From Flavobacterium salilacus subsp. salilacus (GTDB taxonomy: Bacteria; Bacteroidota; Bacteroidia; Flavobacteriales; Flavobacteriaceae), in the NCBI RefSeq assembly GCF_004634195.1, contig NZ_SKBP01000002.1, positions 124,001 through 188,000 of the forward strand: DNA of 64,000 bases, given 5' to 3'. Under the pieces are notes generated by a model. That model saw only the letters and a list, made by a program, of their open reading frames with translations, did no database searches and was not told where the DNA came from. The position numbers were made by a program, and so were the translations under genes. Below, piece by piece: positions 35,081 to 43,959 of the stretch (positions are counted from its first letter, which is position 1; every line of letters starts with the position of its first letter).

Positions 35081-36529
35081 ATGAACAATAATGTTTTATA
35101 CGAAAAAGAACTGTCTTTCCAGGCCGACAGAAGGAGAGCGGGGGTAGAATTCATTAAAATTGTGAGCGACCTGTGGTATGATAAGTCCATAGAGCTTGTA
35201 CTATTCAGAAATCAGCTTATCGACAGAAACGTAAGCGACATTATTAACCTGCATGAATATGCCGTTGAGTTTGTAAACAAACCCATTAACATATTCGACT
35301 CTGTAGAAATAGCAAGAGCCATTCAATCGTTAGACCTTCCGCCTTCGCGTATAGACATCGGTAAACTTACCTACGAGTACCATCTTGAAGATGACAAGTA
35401 TAACGATGCTACCGCTTTTGTACTCGACAAACTGAAAGATGCCAAAGCAAGCCCAAACATAGAACCCAAAGACGTGGTACTGTATGGTTTTGGTCGTATA
35501 GGAAGACTATTGGCAAGAGAAATGATGTCAAAAATAGGCAAAGGCAACCAGTTGAGGCTAAGAGCCATTGTTACCCGCGATAAAAACGATGCCGTACTAC
35601 TCGAAAAAAGAGCTTCGTTACTGCGTTATGACTCTATTCATGGCGATTTTGAAGGCTCGGTAGCTGCCGATCCTGAAAACAATGCACTTATTATAAACGG
35701 TACTACCGTACATATCATCAGTGCCAACACACCCGAAGAGATAGACTATACTAAATATGGTATTAACAATGCCCTTATTATAGACAATACCGGAGCATTT
35801 ACTACCGAAGAGGCACTGCAACGCCACCTAAGCTCAAAGGGTGCCGAAAAAGTATTGCTTACCGCACCCGGCAAAGGCGTACCCAATATAGTATATGGTG
35901 TAAACCACAATGAATATAACCCTGATGAAGTGGATATTTTCTCGGCAGCATCCTGTACTACCAACGCTATTACCCCTGTGCTTAAAGCAGTAGAGGACAC
36001 ACTGGGCGTGGTAAAAGGGCACTTGGAAACCATACACGCCTATACCAACGACCAGAACCTGGTTGACAACATGCACAAAAAATACCGTCGTGGCAGGGCT
36101 GCGGGGCTTAACATGGTTATTACCGAAACAGGTGCCGGCAGCGCAGTTGCCAAAGCCTTACCGGCATTAGCAGGAAAGTTAACCTCAAACGCTATTCGTG
36201 TACCCGTACCCAACGGATCATTGGTGGTACTGAACCTTGAGGTAGAAAAACCAACCACAATAGCCGAAGTAAACGATATTATGAAACACTACGCGCTGGA
36301 AGGGCAACTGGTAGAGCAAATAAAATACTCGCTCAGTAACGAGCTGGTATCTTCTGATATTGTAGGCACGGCACAGCCTGCTATTTTTGACAGCAACGCC
36401 ACCATAGTGAGCGGAGATGGCAAAAACATAGTACTGTATGTATGGTATGATAACGAATATGGCTACAGCCACCAGGTTATCCGACTGGCAAAATACATAT
36501 CTAAAGTAAGGAGATATACATACTATTAA
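35081..36529 (+). CDS. gap: glyceraldehyde-3-phosphate dehydrogenase, long form
   Basis: Glycolytic or gluconeogenic enzyme that oxidises glyceraldehyde-3-phosphate, 482 residues. The NAD-binding motif GFGRIGR is at 136-142, the catalytic cysteine is C292 in SCTTNAITP, and the C-terminal WYDNEYGYSHQVIRLAKYI is intact. Ordinary bacterial GAPDH has 330-340 residues. Here about 130 extra residues precede the Rossmann fold, largely helical and charged, with no recognisable domain. Long-form GAPDH is found in several Bacteroidota, so this is probably native rather than a fusion error. It is followed by a strong terminator. Confidence 0.95.
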   Translation: MNNNVLYEKELSFQADRRRAGVEFIKIVSDLWYDKSIELVLFRNQLIDRNVSDIINLHEYAVEFVNKPINIFDSVEIARAIQSLDLPPSRIDIGKLTYEYHLEDDKYNDATAFVLDKLKDAKASPNIEPKDVVLYGFGRIGRLLAREMMSKIGKGNQLRLRAIVTRDKNDAVLLEKRASLLRYDSIHGDFEGSVAADPENNALIINGTTVHIISANTPEEIDYTKYGINNALIIDNTGAFTTEEALQRHLSSKGAEKVLLTAPGKGVPNIVYGVNHNEYNPDEVDIFSAASCTTNAITPVLKAVEDTLGVVKGHLETIHAYTNDQNLVDNMHKKYRRGRAAGLNMVITETGAGSAVAKALPALAGKLTSNAIRVPVPNGSLVVLNLEVEKPTTIAEVNDIMKHYALEGQLVEQIKYSLSNELVSSDIVGTAQPAIFDSNATIVSGDGKNIVLYVWYDNEYGYSHQVIRLAKYISKVRRYTYY

Positions 36530-36577
36530 TAGGAGAACATAGATGCGGACAGAAAGACTAACCATTTTTCTGTACAG

Positions 36578-36607
36578 AATCCGGCTCAGTTGAGCCGGAT
36601 TTTTTTG
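36578..36607 (+). terminator. terminator after gap
   Basis: AATCCGGCTCA and TGAGCCGGATT pair exactly (11 bp, 2-nt loop), followed by a run of T. Confidence 0.9.
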
Positions 36608-36633
36608 TTTATTTCTACGAGGAACGTCGTACA

Positions 36634-36874
36634 CGTCATTGCGAGGAGGAACGACGAAGCAATCCAAAAAACTACACTAAAACAGATTGCCTCGCTCCGT
36701 TGCACTATACCCGTAATGACGCGGTAACACTTCCCCTCCTTTGGAGGGGTGGCTGAAAGCCGGGGTGGTTACATAATGATACTCCAAATTAAAAACAGAT
36801 TGCCACGCTCCGTTGCACTACGCTCGCAATGACACACGCACACCGTCATTGCGAGGAGGTACGACGAAACAATC
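36634..36874. repeat. cluster of REP-like inverted repeat elements
   Basis: Four related segments occur. A forward copy opening GTCATTGCGAGGAGG lies at 36634-36665. Inverted copies (GATTGC...CGxAATGAC) lie at 36685-36720 and 36798-36833. A second forward copy (GTCATTGCGAGGAGG, later GACGAAACAATC) lies at 36844-36874. Between them, 36730-36770 holds a different element (CCCCTCCTTTGGAGGGG, then a GGGGTGG tail). Neighbouring copies form long stem-loops. The units resemble the CGTCATTGCGAGG-type repeats scattered in many bacterial genomes. No transposase is nearby. Confidence 0.85.
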
Positions 36875-36975
36875 TTCCTTAACCTTTTCATTATTTAAAA
36901 TATGATTAATTCGATTTTTTTAATAAATCATTGACATTTATTTAATAAATAAAAAATATATGTTAATATATATCG

Positions 36976-36983
36976 TATATTTG
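36976..36983 (+). promoter_or_regulatory. -7 element upstream of orphan small gene
   Basis: TATATTTG lies 17 nt before the ATG at 37000. No TTTG at the right distance upstream. Confidence 0.4.
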
Positions 36984-36999
36984 GTTAAATATTTGTATT

Positions 37000-37359
37000 A
37001 TGAAAAATTATTTTATACTTCTTGAATTACCGGGTGGCAAGGAACTAAAATTTACGATAGGCAATAAAAGTCCGAAAAATTTTTGGCGTAATGCCATAAG
37101 AGCTATCCGTAAAGGAAGGGCAAACCTGATATGCCGCAGGCAGGATACAGGCATAAGTGAGGCACTGCGCTCGTATATGACGGGTGCAAATCGCTTTACT
37201 ACCTTTATGCTCACCAATTTGAAAATGAACTCACATGAAAGCCGCGATAAAAAAGCGATACTGAACAAAACAGTACAATCTATATCAGACATGGAACGGG
37301 AAACGGTTATAGATACGAACAAAAACTTTCAACTGGTTACATGTGATGACAAGCCGTAA
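37000..37359 (+). CDS. hypothetical small basic protein
   Basis: Protein of 119 residues, family not recognised. The first half is basic (WRNAIRAIRKGRANLICRRQD). No signal peptide or membrane helix is visible. It is placed between REP-like repeats and a bidirectional terminator, with a consensus -7 box upstream, so it looks like a real single-gene unit. An overlapping opposite-strand frame (37008-37322) lacks a promoter and is rejected. Its repeat-flanked position suggests an accessory gene. Confidence 0.6.
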   Translation: MKNYFILLELPGGKELKFTIGNKSPKNFWRNAIRAIRKGRANLICRRQDTGISEALRSYMTGANRFTTFMLTNLKMNSHESRDKKAILNKTVQSISDMERETVIDTNKNFQLVTCDDKP

Positions 37360-37398
37360 AGCGCCATAACAATCATAGTAAGAAATGACTGTAACAAC

Positions 37399-37431
37399 AA
37401 ACCCCTCTAACCTTTCGGCAGAGGGGTTTTA
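37399..37431. terminator. bidirectional terminator, small gene / aconitase
   Basis: AAACCCCTCT and AGAGGGGTTT pair exactly (10 bp) around an 11-nt loop, with T/A-rich flanks on both sides. Confidence 0.85.
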
Positions 37432-37455
37432 TATTTAAAACTAAATTTACTTTAT

Positions 37456-39723
37456 TTATGCCCTGCTTGCCGCAGCAATAAGGTTTAGCGCACTACCGGC
37501 TACAAACCAGCCTATTTGCCCAGCGTTATACGAGTGGTTTACCATGATAACATCTTTAGAACCATCATTGTGCAGTACCTCCAGCGTAAGTTGTTTGCCC
37601 GGTGCAAATGCGGTAAGATCTACAAAGTTAAAGGTATCGTTTTCCTGTATTTTATCATAATCTGCCTCGTTGGCAAAAGTAAGTGCCAACATACCTTGTT
37701 TTTTAAGGTTGGTTTCATGAATACGTGCAAACGATTTTACCAATACCGCCATTACACCAAGATGTCTTGGCTCCATAGCAGCATGCTCACGGCTGGAGCC
37801 TTCGCCATAGTTATGGTCGCCCACAACTATGCTTGGTACACCCGCAGCTTTATAAGCACGTGCCACAGCAGGCACGGCATCATACTCGCCTGTAAGCTGG
37901 TTTTTAACGTTGTTTGTTTTTTGGTTATAGGCATTTACGGCACCTATAAGCATGTTGTTTGATATATTATCAAGGTGACCGCGAAAACGTAACCAAGGCC
38001 CTGCCATAGAGATATGGTCGGTAGTACATTTACCAAAGGCTTTAATCAGCAGTTTTGCACCCATAATATTTTTACCATCCCAAGGGGTAAACGGAGCTAA
38101 GAGTTGTAAACGCTCTGAACTATCGCTTACTACCACTTCTACATTGGAGCCGTCTTCTGCCGGAGCCTGATAGCCTGCATCTTCAACAGCAAAACCGTTT
38201 GGCGGAAGTTCCCATCCTGTCGGTTCGTCAAGCATTACCTCTTCGCCATCCTCATTTATCAATTTATCCGTCATTGGGTTAAAGCCCAAATCGCCCGCAA
38301 TGGCGAGTGCCGTAACCAGCTCAGGAGAACCTACAAATGCAAGGGTGTTTGGGTTACCATCGGCACGCTTAGAGAAGTTACGGTTGAATGAGTGAACGAT
38401 AGTGTTACGCTCTTCTTTTTCAGAACCCTCTCTGTCCCACATACCAATACATGGTCCGCAGGCATTGGCAAATACGGTAGCTCCTATTTTATCGAAAGTA
38501 TCAATAAAACCATCGCGCTCTATAGTATATCGCACTAATTCTGAACCCGGTGTAATGGTAAATTTCGATTTTGGTTTCAGTTTTTTATCGGCTGCCTGTT
38601 TGGCAAGCGATACGGAACGTGAAATGTCTTCGTAAGAAGAGTTGGTACACGAACCTATCAAACCTACTTGTATGTTTAGCGGCCAATCATTCTTGATAGC
38701 TTCTTCTCTCATTTTAGAGATTGGTGTAGCTAAATCGGGAGTGAAAGGACCATTAAGGTAGGGTTCCAGTTCGCTTAGGTTTATTTCGATAACCTGATCA
38801 AAATATTGTTCAGGGTTTGCATATACTTCATCATCAGCAGTAAGGTATGATGCTACTTCGTTCGCAGCATCGGCCACATCGGCTCTGTCAGTAGCACGCA
38901 GGTATCTATCCATAGACTCGTCATACCCGAATGTTGATGTGGTTGCACCAACCTCGGCACCCATGTTACATATAGTACCTTTACCGGTACAGGACATTGC
39001 CTTTGCGCCTTCGCCAAAATATTCTATAATAGCACCTGTTCCCCCTTTTACAGTAAGGATGCCTGCTACTTTAAGTATAATATCTTTAGGGGCTGTCCAG
39101 CCCGATAGTTTACCTGTAAGTTTTACACCTATCAGTTTCGGGAATTTAAGTTCCCATGCCATACCGCTCATTACATCTACGGCATCGGCACCTCCTACTC
39201 CTATTGCTACCATACCAAGACCACCGGCATTAACAGTGTGAGAATCGGTACCAATCATCATTCCGCCGGGGAAAGCATAGTTTTCAAGCACCACTTGGTG
39301 AATGATTCCTGCTCCCGGTTTCCAAAATCCGATACCATATTTATTGGATACAGAAGAAAGGAAGTCAAACACTTCGTTACTTTGCTCTTTCGCTCTCTTT
39401 AAATCGGCGTTTGCGCCTACTTTTGCTTGTATAAGGTGGTCACAGTGTACTGTAGTGGGTACTGCAACTTTTGGTTTACCGGCATGCATAAATTGTAATA
39501 ATGCCATTTGTGCCGTAGCATCCTGGCATGCTACTCTATCAGGAGCAAAATCTACGTAATCTTTACCGCGTGTAAATGCCTGAGATGGTGTTCCGTCCCA
39601 AAGGTGTGAGTATAAAATCTTTTCAGAAAGTGTAAGCGGACGACCTACAAGTTCGCGTGCTTTATCTACACGCTCAGCCATATTCGCATACACTTTTTTG
39701 ATCATTTCAATATCAAAAGCCAT
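37456..39723 (-). CDS. acn: aconitate hydratase (mitochondrial type)
   Basis: TCA-cycle enzyme that isomerises citrate to isocitrate, 755 residues. The three cysteines that hold the 4Fe-4S cluster are in [10 protein letters not shown] and ACGPCIG. The swivelling C-terminal domain carries [14 protein letters not shown] with the catalytic serine and arginine. The N-terminal sequence and length match the eukaryotic mitochondrial type found in Bacteroidota rather than AcnB or the IRP-like AcnA. It is transcribed alone. A 13-bp inverted repeat lies 171 nt upstream. Confidence 0.95.
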   Translation of the reverse strand: MAFDIEMIKKVYANMAERVDKARELVGRPLTLSEKILYSHLWDGTPSQAFTRGKDYVDFAPDRVACQDATAQMALLQFMHAGKPKVAVPTTVHCDHLIQAKVGANADLKRAKEQSNEVFDFLSSVSNKYGIGFWKPGAGIIHQVVLENYAFPGGMMIGTDSHTVNAGGLGMVAIGVGGADAVDVMSGMAWELKFPKLIGVKLTGKLSGWTAPKDIILKVAGILTVKGGTGAIIEYFGEGAKAMSCTGKGTICNMGAEVGATTSTFGYDESMDRYLRATDRADVADAANEVASYLTADDEVYANPEQYFDQVIEINLSELEPYLNGPFTPDLATPISKMREEAIKNDWPLNIQVGLIGSCTNSSYEDISRSVSLAKQAADKKLKPKSKFTITPGSELVRYTIERDGFIDTFDKIGATVFANACGPCIGMWDREGSEKEERNTIVHSFNRNFSKRADGNPNTLAFVGSPELVTALAIAGDLGFNPMTDKLINEDGEEVMLDEPTGWELPPNGFAVEDAGYQAPAEDGSNVEVVVSDSSERLQLLAPFTPWDGKNIMGAKLLIKAFGKCTTDHISMAGPWLRFRGHLDNISNNMLIGAVNAYNQKTNNVKNQLTGEYDAVPAVARAYKAAGVPSIVVGDHNYGEGSSREHAAMEPRHLGVMAVLVKSFARIHETNLKKQGMLALTFANEADYDKIQENDTFNFVDLTAFAPGKQLTLEVLHNDGSKDVIMVNHSYNAGQIGWFVAGSALNLIAAASRA

Positions 39724-39893
39724 AGTAAGTTGTATTAATGTTCGTTTGTAAAAATGTGGTGTAAAATTACTAATTCTTAAATCAATTAAAAAATTTTTAG
39801 GGTTTCTTTAGTTTACGGGAATTATTATTTATAAACATTCTATTTTGATGCAAATAATGCAATAAGTTTATATAACAGCATGTTTTTTTTACG

Positions 39894-39926
39894 AATTATC
39901 AAAATATCAATTTTATTTTGATAATT
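39894..39926. repeat. 13-bp exact inverted repeat upstream of aconitase
   Basis: AATTATCAAAATA and TATTTTGATAATT flank 7 nt. The sequence is almost all A and T with no T-run beyond it. It could be a regulator site or a weak hairpin. Confidence 0.6.
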
Positions 39927-39952
39927 TGAGAATAATAAGCCCTTACTAAATA

Positions 39953-39990
39953 AAAATAGCTATTTGCAGAAATGAGCAAATAGCTATTTT
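39953..39990. terminator. 15-bp stem terminator after small membrane gene
   Basis: AAAATAGCTATTTGC pairs exactly with its complement across an 8-nt loop. It ends in A/T runs and lies beyond the stop of 40047-40436. Confidence 0.75.
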
Positions 39991-40046
39991 ATAGTATAAA
40001 ATCTTCTAAAACGATATAGTAAAATTAGTTTACCTACTATAGATTA

Positions 40047-40436
40047 TTATATCTTAATAGATACGGTAAACTCGTTATCGGCATGATTTTTATCGGTTGT
40101 AAGGTAATTGTACAGCATTCTTCCTGCCATAAAAATACTGATGCCAAACATTCCGCCGCCAACAACAAGAAGCATTATGGCATTGGTAGTAATTGTTTCA
40201 AACTCTGAAAATTCTGAATATACAGCACCGAGCATATATAATGAAAACATGCCGAGCAAATTTCCATATAATATTCCTGTAATCCTGTTTTTGTAAATAA
40301 GTTGTAAAAATAAAAGCCAAATAACTAAAAGTGCAACATAATTGACATGATTACTAGAATATAAATTCTCTATTAACCATGCGCCACCCAAACCTATAAA
40401 AAAGATTTCAGGTAGATTAGTAAGGAGTGATTTCAT
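40047..40436 (-). CDS. hypothetical membrane protein with four helices
   Basis: Protein of 129 residues with four hydrophobic segments (roughly 8-25, 31-48, 52-72 and 86-110) and a short charged tail. Family not recognised. It stands alone, followed by a terminator. Codon use looks like that of its neighbours. Confidence 0.65.
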   Translation of the reverse strand: MKSLLTNLPEIFFIGLGGAWLIENLYSSNHVNYVALLVIWLLFLQLIYKNRITGILYGNLLGMFSLYMLGAVYSEFSEFETITTNAIMLLVVGGGMFGISIFMAGRMLYNYLTTDKNHADNEFTVSIKI

Positions 40437-40633
40437 TTCTTTTTTAGATTAGATAACAAATATATAACGTTGAATTGATGTTTTTATTTTATTTATTAAA
40501 ATTTTATCAATAAAATATTAACAATACAGTAATAAACCAGCTATTTAATTGCAGTATTATGATTATGTAATATACATTCCGGCTAATAAAATAAGGGATT
40601 TTGAAGTAATACCGCAGGAATATAAGGGCATAA

Positions 40634-40660
40634 AAAAAAGCTGTTTAAAACAGCTTTTTT
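40634..40660 (-). terminator. terminator overlapping the moxR stop codon
   Basis: AAAAAAGCTGTTT and AAACAGCTTTTTT pair around two bases. The stem includes the last codons (KKLF) and the TAA of moxR. Confidence 0.8.
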
Positions 40661-41598
40661 ATTATCATTTCTTCCGTTATGCCTTCGGCATCGGCTTTGT
40701 AGTTTTTAATAATCCTGTGTCGTAATATACCGGTGGCAACAGCCTGTACATCTTCTATATCCGGAGAGTATTTACCTTTTAGTGCCGAATTGGTTTTTGC
40801 GGCCAGTATTAGGTTTTGTGATGCACGTGGTCCTGCGCCCCAATCGAGATAGTTATTAACAAAATCATCCGCCAGTGGGTTACCCGGTCTTGTTTTACTA
40901 ACAAGTCGTACTGCATACTCAACAACGTTGTCGGCTACAGGTATTCTTCTTATTAATTGCTGAAAATCTATAATTTCCTGAGCTGTAAATAGTGGTGATA
41001 CTACTTCATTTATATCTGCTGTAGTACTCTTTACTACTTGTACCTCTTCTTCAAAAGAAGGATATTCCAGTTTAATGGCAAACATAAACCTGTCAAGCTG
41101 TGCTTCAGGCAGTGGGTATGTTCCCTCTTGTTCTATTGGGTTTTGTGTTGCCAAAACAAAGTAGGGTAATGACAGCTTATGATGATGCCCTGCAATGGTT
41201 ACGGCTTTTTCCTGCATCGCTTCCAACAAGGCTGCCTGCGTTTTTGGTGGTGTACGGTTTATTTCGTCTGCTAAAATAATATTAGAGAAAATAGGACCTT
41301 TTATGAATTTAAACTGTCTGTTTTCGTCCAGTATTTCACTCCCCAGTATATCCGAAGGCATCAGGTCGGGCGTAAACTGTATCCGTTTAAAATCAAGCCC
41401 CAACGCTTGTGATATGGTGTTTACCATAAGCGTCTTAGCTAAACCGGGTACACCTACAAGCAGTGCATGACCTCCTGAAAAGATACTTAACACAATTTGG
41501 TTTACAACCTCGTCTTGTCCTACAATTATTTTTGCAATCTCTTTTTTAAGATCTTTTTGTTTCTGCACTAAATGCTGAATAGCTGCTACGTCTGACAT
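40645..41598 (-). CDS. MoxR family AAA ATPase
   Basis: AAA+ ATPase of 317 residues. Walker A is GVPGLAKT (49-56), Walker B is IILADEINRT, and the sensor region LATQNPIEQEGTYPLPEAQLDRFMF is the hallmark of MoxR proteins. MoxR ATPases act as chaperones, often with VWA-domain partners. No VWA gene is next to it. A hairpin at 41624-41647 separates it from the isomerase genes upstream, so it may be transcribed on its own. Target unknown. Confidence 0.93.
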   Translation of the reverse strand: MSDVAAIQHLVQKQKDLKKEIAKIIVGQDEVVNQIVLSIFSGGHALLVGVPGLAKTLMVNTISQALGLDFKRIQFTPDLMPSDILGSEILDENRQFKFIKGPIFSNIILADEINRTPPKTQAALLEAMQEKAVTIAGHHHKLSLPYFVLATQNPIEQEGTYPLPEAQLDRFMFAIKLEYPSFEEEVQVVKSTTADINEVVSPLFTAQEIIDFQQLIRRIPVADNVVEYAVRLVSKTRPGNPLADDFVNNYLDWGAGPRASQNLILAAKTNSALKGKYSPDIEDVQAVATGILRHRIIKNYKADAEGITEEMIIKKLF

Positions 41599-41623
41599 GG
41601 TATCTTTTTATTTATATAAATAA

Positions 41624-41647
41624 AAGCTAAGGAACTTTCCTTAGCTT
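41624..41647 (-). terminator. terminator between surA-like gene and moxR
   Basis: AAGCTAAGGAA and TTCCTTAGCTT pair exactly (11 bp, 2-nt loop). The minus-strand RNA continues with a U-rich stretch. Confidence 0.7.
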
Positions 41648-41704
41648 CAAACTTAAAAATATTTTTACTCTTTACCTAACATTTATGATAGGGCGGGATA
41701 AAAA

Positions 41705-43120
41705 TTATTTAACCCAGTTGTTGGCAAAATCACAATCACGATACTCAGGGCTCACTTTTACATAGGTTTCCTTAATTTTTTCGTCACTCCATTTGGCAAT
41801 CGCCTGTATCTGTTTTTCTTTAAGAGCGAGGTCTTTAATCTTTGTATAATCTAATGCATAATCTGCTGTGTGCTCATTATAACGGTTAGTAACTGTCATT
41901 ATTTTCCAGCTTTTTCCTGTTGCCGGATCATCATTAAGTAATACAGGGGTTATTTCTCCTTCTTTTAAATCAACCACGTCACTGTATATTTCGGGTGGTA
42001 ATTTGGTTAATTCAAAGCGTGTTTCAAGCGTTCTTGGGTTTAATAACAATCCGCCGCTGTTTTTGGTTTCTTTTTCATCAGATTCAGACCTTGCTGCTTC
42101 GGCAAATGATATTTCTCCATTTTGTATGCGTTGTCTTATCTGTAATGTTCTATCTTTTGCTTTACTTAAGGCTTCATTGCTAACTTTTGGCTTCATCAGT
42201 ATATGCCTTACGTCCAGCTCTTGCCCTCTTATTTTTTCTACATATATAAGGTGGTAACCAAACTCTGTTTCTACAGGTTCAGAGATTTCTCCTTCGTCAA
42301 GACTAAAGGCTGCATCTTTAAACTCTTTTACAAAAGGGGTTTTACGAGTCATTTTATAATATCCTCCGTTCGACCTTGAACCCGGGTCTTCAGAATATAA
42401 AACGGCTTTACTATAAAAACTGGCTCCGTTTTGCAATACATCATTTTTAATTTCCTTAAGCCTGTCTATTACTTTTTGCTTTTCTTCTTGAGAAATTTCG
42501 GGTTTAATCACAATTTGTGCTACTTCCATTTCGGCACCGAATACAGGTATTTCATCACCTTTGAACTTAGAGAAAAATATTCTTACCTCTTCGGGAGTAA
42601 TGGTTACCTCATCTATTATTTTCTTTTGCATTTGCTCAGTAAGCTTCTGCGTTTTTATCATTTCGGAAAGCTCTGCTTTAAATGAGTCTATATCTTTCTT
42701 TTTGAAATAGGATACCATCTTTTCTTCCGATCCTATTTGCTCTACAAAATAGTCTATTTGCTTACTCATAGTCTCCTTTACCTCTGCATCGGTAACAATA
42801 ATACTATCTTGTATTGCTTGGTGGGCATATAGTTTATCTTCCATCAATTTACCCAAAAGTTCACAACGCTTAACGTCTTTAATAGGCACGTTTTGCGCCT
42901 GAAGCTCTCTGTACATCAAATCAATATCTGAATCCAGCACTACATAGTCTCCCACTACCGCCACAATACCATCTACTTTTATCCTGCCGGTTGGCTTTGC
43001 TACCGCAGGTTTAACAGTATCGGTTTCTGTTTCCTTAATAATTTCCTGAGCCTTTGCGGGTGCAAAAGCCAGAAATAAAAAAGCCAGGACAAATTGTATC
43101 CTGCTACTTATAAATTTCAT
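41705..43120 (-). CDS. surA: SurA-like parvulin peptidyl-prolyl isomerase
   Basis: Periplasmic chaperone/isomerase for outer-membrane proteins, about 471 residues from the ATG at 43120, which opens the signal peptide (MKFISSRIQFVLAFLFLAFAPAKA). An ATG at 43141 is possible but lengthens the n-region. The N-terminal SurA_N region (KVDGIVAVVGDYVVLDSDIDLMYREL) is followed by parvulin modules around residues 175-285 and 285-390, the former with GGYYKMTRKTPFVKEF and GYHLIYVEKI. The start overlaps the end of the upstream lipoprotein gene by 17 nt, so both are co-translated. Confidence 0.88.
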   Translation of the reverse strand: MKFISSRIQFVLAFLFLAFAPAKAQEIIKETETDTVKPAVAKPTGRIKVDGIVAVVGDYVVLDSDIDLMYRELQAQNVPIKDVKRCELLGKLMEDKLYAHQAIQDSIIVTDAEVKETMSKQIDYFVEQIGSEEKMVSYFKKKDIDSFKAELSEMIKTQKLTEQMQKKIIDEVTITPEEVRIFFSKFKGDEIPVFGAEMEVAQIVIKPEISQEEKQKVIDRLKEIKNDVLQNGASFYSKAVLYSEDPGSRSNGGYYKMTRKTPFVKEFKDAAFSLDEGEISEPVETEFGYHLIYVEKIRGQELDVRHILMKPKVSNEALSKAKDRTLQIRQRIQNGEISFAEAARSESDEKETKNSGGLLLNPRTLETRFELTKLPPEIYSDVVDLKEGEITPVLLNDDPATGKSWKIMTVTNRYNEHTADYALDYTKIKDLALKEKQIQAIAKWSDEKIKETYVKVSPEYRDCDFANNWVK

Positions 43121-43955
43121 ATTTGTTATTTTTAATCGCATCGTCTGTTATTTCCTTTTCTAACTTCTTTATTAACTCCAGTTTTCTACTATTTATTATA
43201 AGCTGCTGCAAAGTAGGCTTAATATAGCCGTAGGGAGATATGCTGTTCTTTCCTAACACTTTTACAACTTTTACCATATATACATCAGTAGAGTCAGGAT
43301 ATTGGTATGATATAGCGTTATCGATATATTTATCACGATTATCAGGGGTGATAAACGGCAGTTTGGTATATACCTGATTCATGTTTACCCAAGTACTGTC
43401 GTTAAACGCAAAACTTTTAAACTGTATTGATATATCATTAAGGGCTTTAATGTCTTTTTTATTGTTGCTCAAAAATTTTGTCCTGATATTATTAAACTTA
43501 GGATGGTTCTTATCCAGTTTTATATATTTCAGTCTTACCAGTGTTTCGGTAGTCCTAAAGTTGTCTTTGTGCAAATCATAATAGGCTTTTATATCTGCAT
43601 CTGTTACCAAAGTATCTACGCTCCGCTTTACAAGTTCTTCGATATATGCCTTGGTATATAAATCAATTTTATACTGATTTACCAAATTGTCGTATTCTTT
43701 TTGCTTGTCCTCACTAAGGTTTACTTCTGCTGCATTGTACAGGAGCTTTTGCGAAGCCCAACGGTTTATAAAACTATTTACTATTGCTATACTGTCTTCT
43801 TTTGAAGTACCGTCAGGTACTATGCCTTTAATATCGTCGGGGTAAAGGTACGAATTATTAACCCTTGCTACGGCTTCGGGTTTTTGCTCTTCTTTAAAAG
43901 AATCGCATGACGAAAAAACAAGTACTGAAAGAAACAGAACGGCATTTTTTATCAT
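43104..43955 (-). CDS. lipoprotein of the parvulin isomerase operon
   Basis: Protein of 283 residues with a lipoprotein signal peptide and lipobox FSSC (Cys17). The mature part begins like SurA_N (AVARVNNSYLYPDDIKGIVP) and continues as a helix-rich SurA-type chaperone region. No clear parvulin active-site block is visible, so it may be a chaperone that has lost isomerase activity. It sits 4 nt after the 656-residue isomerase gene and overlaps the surA-like gene. Confidence 0.8.
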   Translation of the reverse strand: MIKNAVLFLSVLVFSSCDSFKEEQKPEAVARVNNSYLYPDDIKGIVPDGTSKEDSIAIVNSFINRWASQKLLYNAAEVNLSEDKQKEYDNLVNQYKIDLYTKAYIEELVKRSVDTLVTDADIKAYYDLHKDNFRTTETLVRLKYIKLDKNHPKFNNIRTKFLSNNKKDIKALNDISIQFKSFAFNDSTWVNMNQVYTKLPFITPDNRDKYIDNAISYQYPDSTDVYMVKVVKVLGKNSISPYGYIKPTLQQLIINSRKLELIKKLEKEITDDAIKNNKYEIYK

Positions 43956-43959
43956 ACTG

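Larger units (their letters stand above)
36530..36999. other. 470-bp intergenic region with REP-like repeats
   Basis: Contains the gap terminator and a cluster of REP-like elements (36634-36874), listed separately. No gene is recognised. Confidence 0.75.
39724..40046. other. 323-bp AT-rich intergenic region with two inverted repeats
   Basis: Contains the upstream region of aconitase and two hairpins (39894-39926 and 39953-39990), listed separately. No gene seen. Confidence 0.65.

Noticed and set aside
36634..36874. Insertion sequence or MITE with transposase
   Set aside because: No transposase frame and no clear target-site duplication; REP-like repeats explain it better.
37008..37322. Minus-strand 104-codon frame opposite the small orphan gene
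   Set aside because: No promoter and no terminator on that side; the plus frame has both.
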